DNA of 28,389 nt from assembly GCA_910588565.1 (NCBI GenBank), contig CAJUPF010000044.1:1-28389 (forward strand), given 5' to 3'. The stretch's first letter is position 1; the number at the start of each line of letters is the position of its first letter. The translations under genes were made by a program, and so were the position numbers. Below are positions 1-7,647 of this stretch, in pieces. The notes beneath the pieces were generated by a model that saw nothing but the letters and a program-made list of their open reading frames with translations, ran no database searches and was not told the origin of the DNA. The DNA is from an uncultured Lachnospiraceae bacterium (GTDB taxonomy: Bacteria; Bacillota; Clostridia; Lachnospirales; Lachnospiraceae).

Positions 1-207
1 TAGCAAATTTTTCCTGAACCGTAAAGTATTGTTACTAGCCGGATAGAGTACTAGTAGCATTTTACACTAAATAGCATGAGTTGTCACTCTTTTTTCTGTA
101 ATATTTGCCAGTTTTTTATGAATCACACGCAGCAGCGTATTTCCAGCCATGTTCGGCAATTCAAAGCTCCGGGGACATCATGTAACGGCCATTCTTTTTT
201 TATGTAA
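1..207. other. Gene-free 3' flank of the GH30 gene, unexplained
   Basis: No convincing gene is seen. On the minus strand a short frame (about positions 150 down to 67) reads MAGNTLLRVIHKKLANITEK and a few more residues before a stop, and a stop also lies ten codons upstream of its ATG, so it could be a gene remnant or chance. The stretch around 148-196 (GCCATG-TTCGGCAATT then CTCCGGGGACATCATG) vaguely resembles the 70-bp repeat found at 11388-11457. No clear rho-independent terminator for the GH30 gene was found. Confidence 0.3.
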
Positions 208-3200
208 TTATTTCACTTTAGCCTGTATCGCTTTGCTGTATCCCGTATATCGTTTCTTACTTTTTACGGTCTGATATGCCCGTACTTTAAAGAAGTATTT
301 CCCCTTTTTAAGTTTTAGCTTCTTCTTCACCGTCTTTGCTGATTTCAAAACAGCCGCTTTCTTATATGTTCCATTTTTCTTCGCCGCACGGTAAATTTCA
401 TAACCGGAAGCGCTCTTTACCTTTCCAAAAGATATCGTTACAGCTCCTTTGGAGACTTTGGCTTTCAGACCTGCCGGGGCTTTTAAAATATACAGGGACG
501 CTGCTGCGCTGTACGCGCTCTTACGCGTACCCGCGCAGGCGATAACTTTATAATATGCTGTCTTTCCTGCCGCTGCTTTTGTATCCGTATAAGAGGTTCC
601 TTTTACACTGGCAAGCTTTGCAAAACCGGAATTTTTCTTATAAGAACGATATACTTCGTAAGTATCTGCATTTGCCGCCTGTTCCCAGGTCACCTTAACG
701 TTCTTCCCTCCGCTCCAGGCAGCCTTAACAGCTGTCGGTGCGCCGATTTCTGCTGCAGGCGCTGCAGCAGCCAGGGCTGACAGCGCATCGTTTAATGCTT
801 TTTCAGCTGCGTTTACGTCCTCCTGTGCTGCAGCAGCATTTTCTTTTACTTTGTTTGCCTTCGCCAAAGCTGCCTGCAGCTTCTGCCAGCTCTCAGATGT
901 GTAATTGCTCTGCACTTTGGCGGACGCGTTTGCAATGGCTGCTTCTAATGCACTCTTATCCGCTTTTTCCGTTTTTTCTTCCTGGGGCACAAGTCCTGCA
1001 ACCGCGTCATTTAAGGTTTGTACTGCCGCATCTATTTCGTCCTGCATTGCAGTATCAGATTCCTTGATCCGGTTCGCCTCTTCCAGCGCTGTCTGCAGTT
1101 TCTGCCAGCTATCAGCTGTATATTGGTTCTGCACTTTGGCGGACGCATTTTCGATCGCTGTTTCTAACGCGCTCTTATTCAGCTGAGCCTTTAGGGCTCG
1201 GACTGCTTCTTCCAAAGCTTTTGCTGCTTTGCGGACAGCAGCCCTGTTGATTTTATCCACAAGTTCCGCAGCCTGCAGGGCAGCCTGTACTGCCGCATAA
1301 GAATCTGCCGTATATGCGTTTGGATTCAGAGCTTCCGCTTTCTCTACTGCTGCTTCAAACGCTGCCACTTCTTTTTTGGTAGGAGCCGTTTCTTCTGCCA
1401 GATATTCGATTTTCCATAGCTGAGTCTCATCCGATTGATTCAGACTCCTCTGCTCTGCCCAGGATGCCGCATTGCCAGACAGGTAATGCCCGCTGTCCGC
1501 GTTTTTAAACCTGTAGCAGCCGTTATCCGCTTCCTCTAAAATCCAGTTCTGGTTCGCTTCTCCCGCATAAGGCCAGAGAATTAATTTCGCTCCGGCATCC
1601 TTGCTTCCGCCGTCTACTGCCACTATTTTCCCGCTCTTGATATTGACCAGCTTTACCGTTTCTGTATCCCCAACTTTACCAGGTTCCAGATACCACTGCT
1701 GATTTGCTTCCCCGCCATACGTCCACTGGAAGATATGGCTTGTATTATTTACTGCACCGCCATTGCCTTCGATGCAAAGCGCCTGCTTTGTCCCTTTATT
1801 TGTCAGGCGTACAATCTTATCTTCCGGAATACTCTCTCTCATATCCGTTTCCGTTCCGGTCAAAGGCGTTCCTGCTGTTGTAAACGTATTGATAGAATGT
1901 GCCGGGATATCCGCGCTTACTTTGCGCCCATTAAAATTCATATCCACATGTTTTGCTTCATTGCTTCCGTTTTTCACCAGAAGGACATTGCTTCCATCCG
2001 GATTGCGGAATGCAATCTCATGTAGGACTTCTGTGTAGCTGTTGTCTCCTTCTCCGTCTTTTAACGGAAATTCAGCATCATAAGTTCCTGAACTTAAAAT
2101 CCTGCGCGCGCCCGGCTGTATGTAATTTGTAAAGTGCTTATATTGGTAATACTGCGGATTAACCGTATATTCCTTTTTCGTTTCATTAACTGTAATCGGC
2201 GCGTTCTGCGTCCAATACCCTGTCACATTACGGCCGCCAGGATTTACGCCATCCCACTCCAGCGCCATATTCCACAGGTTGTATGAATCAATCCCGGATT
2301 CCAGATACATCCACATCAAATCAAATTGATGCTCCGCATATGCCCAGTTGTTATTCCCATCCCCGCACATAGTTTCTGATTGCATCATACCCAGGTCAAA
2401 TCCTGTATAATACAGAGAATGCGCTTTCAGGTAAGACCACCACTGGAATGTAATACCGGAAATATAATTCTTTGCATCCGGATCGTTTAACAGCGGGTCT
2501 ACCAGCTTGTCGCTGGAATTTGTAAATGTCCCCAGATATATCTCAACGCTCAGTTCTTCCATCGCCGGCCCAAGATAATCCCGTACAAAGTCCCTGAGCT
2601 GTTCCCCAGTCCAAATACAGCCGGCATATCCGTTATTTATCGTAGGCTCATTCTGCGGACTAACCATATAAATATCAATTCCTTCTGCTTTGTACGCTTC
2701 GATAAACTTCTTAAAATACCTTGCATAGCATTCCATATTCTTCTCATTGTATACAATTTTTCCGTTCTCCAGTTTCCGGTTATCCTTCAGCCAAGAAGGC
2801 GGCGACCATGGAGACGCCCAAATCTTTAAATCCGGCTGACGTTTTAACGCCTCCCGAATATAGGGAATCAATCCTGTCGTCTCATTCTTGTCACGTTCAA
2901 TAGAAAAATGCTCCAATTCATAATCATCTTCCACATCATCCAATGAATACGAATCAATCGCATAATCGCTCGAACCAATCGGCATACGCGCCAGTGTCAA
3001 ATGAAGGCCGTCCTCCTCGTCCGGATCAAACAGCAGATCCAGAATATGATTTCTATCTGCCTCCGGCAGCTCATTTAAATATTTCCAGCCCCGCTCGTTA
3101 AAGCATCCGCCCCATACATGCTCCGCCATCTGCTGGTAAGTGATATTCTCATCTATATCAATATACAGATCGCTCTTATTCTCCTCGTCCCACTCGGTTA

Positions 3201-3384
3201 TGGTAAGCTCCGGCTGTGTCTGCCAATAATTTCCCTCCTGTGTCATTACCCATGTAACTGTGGATGCATCTGCCGCTCTGGTACTTGCGCCGGCTGTTAC
3301 AGGAAGCAATGCCATTCCCGATAAAGCCATGCATCCTGATACCAGTACAGATGCAAACCGTTTCCATAATTTCTGCCGCGTCAT
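208..3384 (-). CDS. Secreted GH30-family glycoside hydrolase with ricin-type, FIVAR and FN3-like modules
   Basis: This 1058-residue exoenzyme should hydrolyse a beta-linked glycan outside the cell; the exact substrate cannot be read from sequence. Residues 1-34 form a signal peptide. Residues about 41-505 are a GH30 TIM barrel plus beta-sandwich: VSPQNEP supplies the likely acid/base E246, and LGMMQSETM the likely nucleophile E337. Residues about 520-665 form a ricin-type beta-trefoil with Q-x-W motifs (EANQQW, EANQNW, DETQLW), suggesting sugar binding. Three FIVAR-like helical repeats follow (about 670-740, 740-800, 808-872; AYTADSY, QYTADSW, NYTSESW), then two FN3-like domains (880-965, 968-1058) with a very Lys-rich end. 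No LPxTG motif is present. The ATG is preceded by AAGGAGGAGAC. It is monocistronic, with a long structured leader. Family is sure; substrate is open (glucosylceramide, beta-1,6-glucan or xylan-type in known GH30s). Confidence 0.93.
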   Translation of the reverse strand: MTRQKLWKRFASVLVSGCMALSGMALLPVTAGASTRAADASTVTWVMTQEGNYWQTQPELTITEWDEENKSDLYIDIDENITYQQMAEHVWGGCFNERGWKYLNELPEADRNHILDLLFDPDEEDGLHLTLARMPIGSSDYAIDSYSLDDVEDDYELEHFSIERDKNETTGLIPYIREALKRQPDLKIWASPWSPPSWLKDNRKLENGKIVYNEKNMECYARYFKKFIEAYKAEGIDIYMVSPQNEPTINNGYAGCIWTGEQLRDFVRDYLGPAMEELSVEIYLGTFTNSSDKLVDPLLNDPDAKNYISGITFQWWSYLKAHSLYYTGFDLGMMQSETMCGDGNNNWAYAEHQFDLMWMYLESGIDSYNLWNMALEWDGVNPGGRNVTGYWTQNAPITVNETKKEYTVNPQYYQYKHFTNYIQPGARRILSSGTYDAEFPLKDGEGDNSYTEVLHEIAFRNPDGSNVLLVKNGSNEAKHVDMNFNGRKVSADIPAHSINTFTTAGTPLTGTETDMRESIPEDKIVRLTNKGTKQALCIEGNGGAVNNTSHIFQWTYGGEANQQWYLEPGKVGDTETVKLVNIKSGKIVAVDGGSKDAGAKLILWPYAGEANQNWILEEADNGCYRFKNADSGHYLSGNAASWAEQRSLNQSDETQLWKIEYLAEETAPTKKEVAAFEAAVEKAEALNPNAYTADSYAAVQAALQAAELVDKINRAAVRKAAKALEEAVRALKAQLNKSALETAIENASAKVQNQYTADSWQKLQTALEEANRIKESDTAMQDEIDAAVQTLNDAVAGLVPQEEKTEKADKSALEAAIANASAKVQSNYTSESWQKLQAALAKANKVKENAAAAQEDVNAAEKALNDALSALAAAAPAAEIGAPTAVKAAWSGGKNVKVTWEQAANADTYEVYRSYKKNSGFAKLASVKGTSYTDTKAAAGKTAYYKVIACAGTRKSAYSAAASLYILKAPAGLKAKVSKGAVTISFGKVKSASGYEIYRAAKKNGTYKKAAVLKSAKTVKKKLKLKKGKYFFKVRAYQTVKSKKRYTGYSKAIQAKVK

Positions 3385-3448
3385 TTTGTTTGTCTCCTCC
3401 TTTTTTCTGTTCTGTATTTCCAGAATCCCTTTTTTCTTAATTTTGCAT

Positions 3449-3526
3449 ACTGATTTTTACTGGAAAATGACTGCAAAAACGATGCAAACTGATTTTTGAC
3501 GGAAAATCACCGCAAAAGACGATGCG
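3449..3526 (-). repeat. Two-copy tandem direct repeat (period 39) in the GH30 leader
   Basis: Copy one (3449-3486) and copy two (3488-3526) both begin ACTGATTTTT and end CGATGCA or CGATGCG, with GGAAAAT and GCAAAA in between; they differ at only a few positions and one indel. They lie between the inferred promoter and the ribosome site of the GH30 gene, so in the mRNA they are part of the leader. A binding-site or RNA-structure role is inferred only. Confidence 0.7.
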
Positions 3527-3531
3527 AAGAG

Positions 3532-3575
3532 ATTCTGAACATACATTTGGAATCCTGCTTCAGAATAATTCCAAA
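3532..3575 (-). promoter_or_regulatory. Two overlapping, mutually exclusive hairpins in the GH30 leader
   Basis: Stem A pairs ATTCTGAA (3532-3539) with TTCAGAAT (3559-3566). Stem B pairs TTTGGAAT (3546-3553) with ATTCCAAA (3568-3575). Both are perfect 8-bp inverted repeats, and each arm of one lies in the loop of the other, so only one can form at a time. The rest of the 3385-3752 gap holds the tandem repeat, a promoter and the upstream terminator. Conditional control of the glycosidase is an inference. Confidence 0.4.
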
Positions 3576-3596
3576 AAACATATTTCATATCTAAAA

Positions 3597-3626
3597 CTAT
3601 AACATATTTTCCTTTGTCTGTGTCAG
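3597..3626 (-). promoter_or_regulatory. Possible promoter of the GH30 gene
   Basis: On the minus strand CTGACA is followed 18 bases later by TTATAG. This fits a sigma-A promoter only moderately, but it is well placed, downstream of the transpeptidase terminator and upstream of the structured leader. Confidence 0.35.
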
Positions 3627-3687
3627 GAGACGTCCTATAATCTTATGCCTTTATTCTATAAAAAAATTACTGCTTTTCAACGAAATT

Positions 3688-3721
3688 AACCTGCCGGGGA
3701 AAAACAGGCTCCCAGCAGGTT
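3688..3721 (-). terminator. Terminator hairpin of the L,D-transpeptidase gene
   Basis: AACCTGC (3688-3694) pairs with GCAGGTT (3715-3721), extended after one mismatch by GGG with CCC. It sits 30 bases past the transpeptidase stop codon. The T-tract on the minus strand is short, so the call rests mainly on stem strength and position. Confidence 0.6.
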
Positions 3722-3752
3722 TTCTATTTGCCTGGTCTATACTTACCATGCT

Positions 3753-5399
3753 TTACTGCGGCGCAGGTGCGGGTTCCGGCGCAGGTGCAGGTTCCGGGGC
3801 AGGCGCCTGTGCCTTTAATGCCGCAAGCTGTGCCTCTGCCGCTACCAGAACATCATAATTGGGTACCTGGGCTTGTCCGGCTTCCGAGAGCAGATTATAC
3901 TGATTTCTCGCCGCAGCAATTGCAGGCTCGCTCTCCAATGTCACTTCGCCAATTCCATTGATCAGATTTACCACCGCAGCAGCCTCCTGGGCGACGGCTG
4001 CAGGGCTTTCTGTACCAGGGAGTTTGTAAACCAGGACCGGATCTCCCTGTTCTATATTTTCAAATATTTTCTGTGCCGCATATGCGGGAAGATTCACGCA
4101 TCCATGGGAACCGCTTGTTTTGTATATATTGCTGCCAAAGCTGCTTCTCCAGGAAGCGTCGTGCATTCCGACATTATTGCAGTACGGCATCCAGTAGGAC
4201 ACGTCAGAAGCATAGTTTTCCCCTTTCAGCGTAGCGTTTCTTTCTTTATAAGTCAGGCCATATACGCCTGTAGGCGTATCATAATTCTTAGAAACATTCC
4301 CGGACACAAAATCAGATTCCACAATCAGAGATCCGTTTTTGTAAAAAAACAGATGCTGGGCTGTCAGATTGATTTCCACATATGTATCTCCGTAGTCGTT
4401 TTCCCCGTGGCTTGCCGCCCTGCGGGAATATACCAGTTCACGGTCAATGGATTCTCCTGATTTGATATCTTCAATAATCTGCGCCTTTTCTCCATCTTTA
4501 TCCACAGTCCAGCCATAGTCGCCGTCATTAATCGTAACTGTCGTGCCGTATGACGTTTTCAGCGTATGTCCCCGGAATGCCGTATTATAATTTGTCCGAA
4601 GGCTGGTCGCATAAGCGTCCACTGCTTCTTCATCGATGGAAACCTGATAGTCGTTTACAATCATCCAGGTGTGCGTTGTGCTGCCATCGAGTATCTCAGT
4701 TTTTCCGCCAAGTTCATAGTTTATCCTGGCGCCGGTATATTTGTTTAAGGTGTCCACCAGATTTACCAGATTTGTATCTGCCGTTGTAATCTTGGGTTTC
4801 TCATAGCAGTCCTTATCTTCCAGGGATACGCTGTCTAAAAGGCCGCCAAGCGCCCCTGCCAGAACCGACAGCAGCTTCTCTTCTATTATTTTGCTGCCCT
4901 GTTCTTCCGGTATAATTTGATATCCGCTCTCCGTATAGTCCGAACAGTACGCATCCTTTGGATCAATCTGATTCGCGTCCTGCATACAATCCAGCGCCTT
5001 TACTGCCGCTTTTAACTTTTTCCTGCTGAAGCTCACCACGGTAGTTTCTTCAAATTCTTTTGCCAACCGGAATGAAAACAGCCATTTATATGCATTCTGT
5101 TCCTCGATCTTCCCGCTGATCGTGGTTCCAAACTCAGGTTTTAAGGAAATCTCTGTCCCCTTGATAATTTCTTCTTTTCCTCCCCGTTCTTTCAGCGTAA
5201 GCTCATATCCGTCAATTTCTTCTGTAATCATAGCCTCCACTTCTTCCTGTGTTTTTCCGGAGACATCCATATCATTTAACGTTGTCCTGGGCAAAAAATG
5301 GCTCTGATAATAAACCGCCACCCCAAAATAAATGCCTGCCAGTAAGAGAACTATGACGGCGGCAATCATAACCGCCCTTTTTTTCACTTTGGAACTCAT
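3753..5399 (-). CDS. L,D-transpeptidase (YkuD) with PG_binding_4-like N-terminal half
   Basis: This membrane-anchored enzyme should form 3-3 peptide cross-links in peptidoglycan or attach proteins to it. A short basic N-terminus and one TM helix (about 8-30) place the rest outside the membrane. Residues about 35-325 resemble the YoaR/PG_binding_4-type region seen in clostridial L,D-transpeptidases. The YkuD domain spans about 338-458, with the catalytic signature SHGCVNLP (Cys434) and an upstream His413 in GMHDASWR. A helical region (about 465-530) and a Pro/Ala/Glu tail (PAPEPAPAPEPAPAP) follow, probably a wall-spanning spacer. Length is 548. The ATG follows GAAGGGAG at about 9 bases. It has its own promoter and terminator, so it is a single-gene unit divergent from the PAP2 gene. 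Confidence 0.93.
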   Translation of the reverse strand: MSSKVKKRAVMIAAVIVLLLAGIYFGVAVYYQSHFLPRTTLNDMDVSGKTQEEVEAMITEEIDGYELTLKERGGKEEIIKGTEISLKPEFGTTISGKIEEQNAYKWLFSFRLAKEFEETTVVSFSRKKLKAAVKALDCMQDANQIDPKDAYCSDYTESGYQIIPEEQGSKIIEEKLLSVLAGALGGLLDSVSLEDKDCYEKPKITTADTNLVNLVDTLNKYTGARINYELGGKTEILDGSTTHTWMIVNDYQVSIDEEAVDAYATSLRTNYNTAFRGHTLKTSYGTTVTINDGDYGWTVDKDGEKAQIIEDIKSGESIDRELVYSRRAASHGENDYGDTYVEINLTAQHLFFYKNGSLIVESDFVSGNVSKNYDTPTGVYGLTYKERNATLKGENYASDVSYWMPYCNNVGMHDASWRSSFGSNIYKTSGSHGCVNLPAYAAQKIFENIEQGDPVLVYKLPGTESPAAVAQEAAAVVNLINGIGEVTLESEPAIAAARNQYNLLSEAGQAQVPNYDVLVAAEAQLAALKAQAPAPEPAPAPEPAPAPQ

Positions 5400-5521
5400 T
5401 ACGTAAAACTCCCTTCTGTTCCTTTCTTTTCTTTGCCTTTGTTACTGTTTTTCCTGCAGCTGCGCAGTTAGAGCCAATAACGGAAAGCAGCCCGTATTAT
5501 ATATACTTTTTCGGTCTTCTT

Positions 5522-5549
5522 ATTATACCGCCACAGGCTTCTTTGTCAA
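5522..5549 (-). promoter_or_regulatory. Sigma-A promoter of the L,D-transpeptidase gene
   Basis: On the minus strand there is a perfect TTGACA box, a 16-base spacer and a perfect TATAAT box. Transcription would begin near 5515, giving a leader of about 115 bases. It is back to back with the PAP2 promoter at 5607-5635. Confidence 0.8.
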
Positions 5550-5606
5550 ATGCAACCTGGTATTTCTTAAGAAAATCGTAATTTTTATTAATTTAAAAAA
5601 ATGGGA

Positions 5607-5635
5607 TTGTAGCTAAAAAACTCCTGTGCTATAAT
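5607..5635 (+). promoter_or_regulatory. Sigma-A promoter of the PAP2 phosphatase gene
   Basis: TTGTAG (5607-5612), a 17-base spacer and a perfect TATAAT (5630-5635). The start would lie near 5642, leaving a leader of about 48 bases to the AGAGGG ribosome site. Confidence 0.8.
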
Positions 5636-5689
5636 GCTGTCCAATGGACATAATAGTAACTGGCAGCAAATATATATTAGAGGGTGAAC

Positions 5690-6403
5690 ATGATGAATTA
5701 TCAGGAATCAGACGCGCAGTCTTTTAAAACCAGGCGGACTACATTCCTCCAGAAATACGGACACAGTTTTTTACTGCTGTATTTTCTCATTTACTTTCCA
5801 TGGTTTACTTACCTGGAAAAAACCGTGACAAACCGTTTTCATGTCATACACATGGCAGTGGATGATCAGATTCCGTTTATCGAGTATTTTATTATCCCCT
5901 ACTTATTATGGTTTGCCTATGTTGCAGCAGCAATCGTATTTTTTCTGTTTAAAAATAAAACGGAATATTACAGGCTCTGTGCCTTTTTGTTTATCGGGAT
6001 GACTGTTTTTCTGGTTATTTCAACCGTCTATCCGAACGGACATTATCTGCGGCCAGCGGTATTTGAACGGGACAATGTATTTACAGCAATGGTACAGAAC
6101 CTGTATCAAACCGATACGCCGACGAATCTCTTTCCCAGTATCCATGTATACAATTCCATTGGCGTCAATATCGCGGTATGGCATTGTGAGGAATTTAAAA
6201 ACAGCAGAATCATCCGTTATGGCTCGGCAGCTCTTATGATAAGCATTGTGTTATCTACCATGTTTTTAAAACAACACTCCGTATTTGATGTAATTACCGG
6301 TATTGTATTTGCTATATTTATGTACACATTTGTTTACTCCTGGAATTCCCTTCGGGCAGGAAAAACGGAAACTTCGCTGGAAGAGCGTTTAAAACGGATT
6401 TAG
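5690..6403 (+). CDS. PAP2-family integral membrane phosphatase
   Basis: This polytopic protein of about 237 residues likely removes or transfers phosphate on a lipid substrate (phosphatidic acid, undecaprenyl-PP or inositol-type lipids are all possible). Several hydrophobic segments are clear near the ends and middle. The PAP2 signatures are present late in the protein: FPSIHVYNSI gives the SxH motif and LKQHSVFDVITG the SxxxxxHxxxD-type motif. The first PAP2 motif is weak, with YLRPAVF as the nearest match, as in AUR1-like and other divergent PAP2 proteins. Start choice: AGAGGG at 5679-5684 overlaps a GTG at 5684, so the ATG at 5690 (or 5693) is more likely the true start. It is monocistronic. 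Confidence 0.85.
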   Translation: MMNYQESDAQSFKTRRTTFLQKYGHSFLLLYFLIYFPWFTYLEKTVTNRFHVIHMAVDDQIPFIEYFIIPYLLWFAYVAAAIVFFLFKNKTEYYRLCAFLFIGMTVFLVISTVYPNGHYLRPAVFERDNVFTAMVQNLYQTDTPTNLFPSIHVYNSIGVNIAVWHCEEFKNSRIIRYGSAALMISIVLSTMFLKQHSVFDVITGIVFAIFMYTFVYSWNSLRAGKTETSLEERLKRI

Positions 6404-6458
6404 AAAAAGCGGTGAGAACTTCTGACTTAACAGAGGATTCCACCGCAACGATCTTTTA
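6403..6458. terminator. Bidirectional terminator between PAP2 and aldo/keto reductase genes
   Basis: GCGGTG (6409-6414) pairs with CACCGC (6441-6446); after a bulged A the stem continues with GAA/TTC and CTTCTG/CAGAGG (one wobble). An A-run lies on the left (a T-run on the minus strand) and CTTTT on the right, so it can end both converging transcripts. Confidence 0.75.
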
Positions 6459-7634
6459 CCACAAATGAAACAATGCAATTGCCTTTTTTGCCACCTTATA
6501 TGGAAACGGCTCCAATTCCTTTACTGCCCGCTTTAACTCTTTTCGTATCTCAATGTTCTGCGGGCAATGCCGCTCACATTTTCCGCATCCGATACATTGT
6601 GAAGCGCTGCTCTGATTTTTGCGGAATGCGGTACACTGCAGGTATTCCTTTCTGGCTCCTCCCTTCGTCTCAGAATACATCTCATTATAACAGCGGAATG
6701 TGACTGGTATATCCACACCTTTTGGGCAGGGCATACAATAGCCGCAGCCAGTACAGCCAACCTTTACCGTTTTTTCAATTTCTGCTTTTACCTTCTGAAT
6801 CAGCGCATCATCTTCTGCGGAAAAATGTCCGGCAGCCGCCTTTTCCGCCGTTTTCACATTTTCCTCTATCATTTCCACAGAATTCATCCCGGACAATACG
6901 CAGGTGACTTCCGGCTGATTATACAGCCAGCGAAATGCCAGCTCCGCAGCAGAGCGGTTCATTGGATCCTGTGCAAACAATTCTTTTGCTCCCTGAGGAA
7001 GCAAATTTACCAGCCGTCCGCCCCGCAGCGGCTCCATAATAATCACCGGAAGCCCCTTTTTATTTGCATACTGCAATCCTTCCCGGCCCGCCTGGCTGAA
7101 TTCATCCATATAATTATACTGTATCTGGCAGAAATCCCAGTCATATGCATCCACCAGCTGTTTGAACATATCCGTATGCCCATGGTAAGAAAATCCGATA
7201 TTGCGGATTGCGCCGCTCTTCATCTTCGTCTCAATCCACTCGATTATTCCCATTTTTTTCAGCTTTTCCCAGGTATCGGTATCCGTCAGCATATGCATCA
7301 GATAATAATCGATATAATCTGTCTTAAGCCTGCGCAGCTCCTCCTCAAAGGTTTTCTCAATCCCTTCCATGGACTTGATCATATAATGCGGCAGCTTTGT
7401 TGCAATGGATACCTGCTCCCTGCAGTGATTGCGGTGGAGAATCTCCCCGACTGCAGCTTCACTTCCCGGATAGATATATGCCGTATCAAAATAGTTCACT
7501 CCAAGTTCAATGGCACGCATCACTTCCCGTTCCGCCTTGTCCAAATCGATCCCCGCGCCTTTTCTGGTAAAACGCATACAGCCATATCCAAGTACAGACA
7601 GTTTCTTTCCTTTTCGGTCTTTCCTATACTGCAT
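6456..7634 (-). CDS. Aldo/keto reductase with C-terminal 4Fe-4S ferredoxin-like domain
   Basis: This 392-residue cytoplasmic enzyme is of the YgjR/MocA-like aldo/keto reductase group with an Fe-S tail, common in anaerobes. The barrel (about 1-285) shows the AKR tetrad: D50 and Y55 in NYFDTAYIYPGS, K80 in SIATK, H114 in YYLMHM. The tail has two cysteine clusters: CTGCGYCMPCP (294-304) and CIGCGKCERHCP (347-358), enough for 4Fe-4S binding. The tail suggests electron exchange with ferredoxin-like partners besides NAD(P)H. The ATG follows AGGAGGG. It is the last gene of the methyltransferase-hslO-nadE operon, 13 bases after the nadE stop and just before the terminator. Substrate unknown. Confidence 0.92.
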   Translation of the reverse strand: MQYRKDRKGKKLSVLGYGCMRFTRKGAGIDLDKAEREVMRAIELGVNYFDTAYIYPGSEAAVGEILHRNHCREQVSIATKLPHYMIKSMEGIEKTFEEELRRLKTDYIDYYLMHMLTDTDTWEKLKKMGIIEWIETKMKSGAIRNIGFSYHGHTDMFKQLVDAYDWDFCQIQYNYMDEFSQAGREGLQYANKKGLPVIIMEPLRGGRLVNLLPQGAKELFAQDPMNRSAAELAFRWLYNQPEVTCVLSGMNSVEMIEENVKTAEKAAAGHFSAEDDALIQKVKAEIEKTVKVGCTGCGYCMPCPKGVDIPVTFRCYNEMYSETKGGARKEYLQCTAFRKNQSSASQCIGCGKCERHCPQNIEIRKELKRAVKELEPFPYKVAKKAIALFHLW

Positions 7635-7647
7635 AATATCCCTCCTG

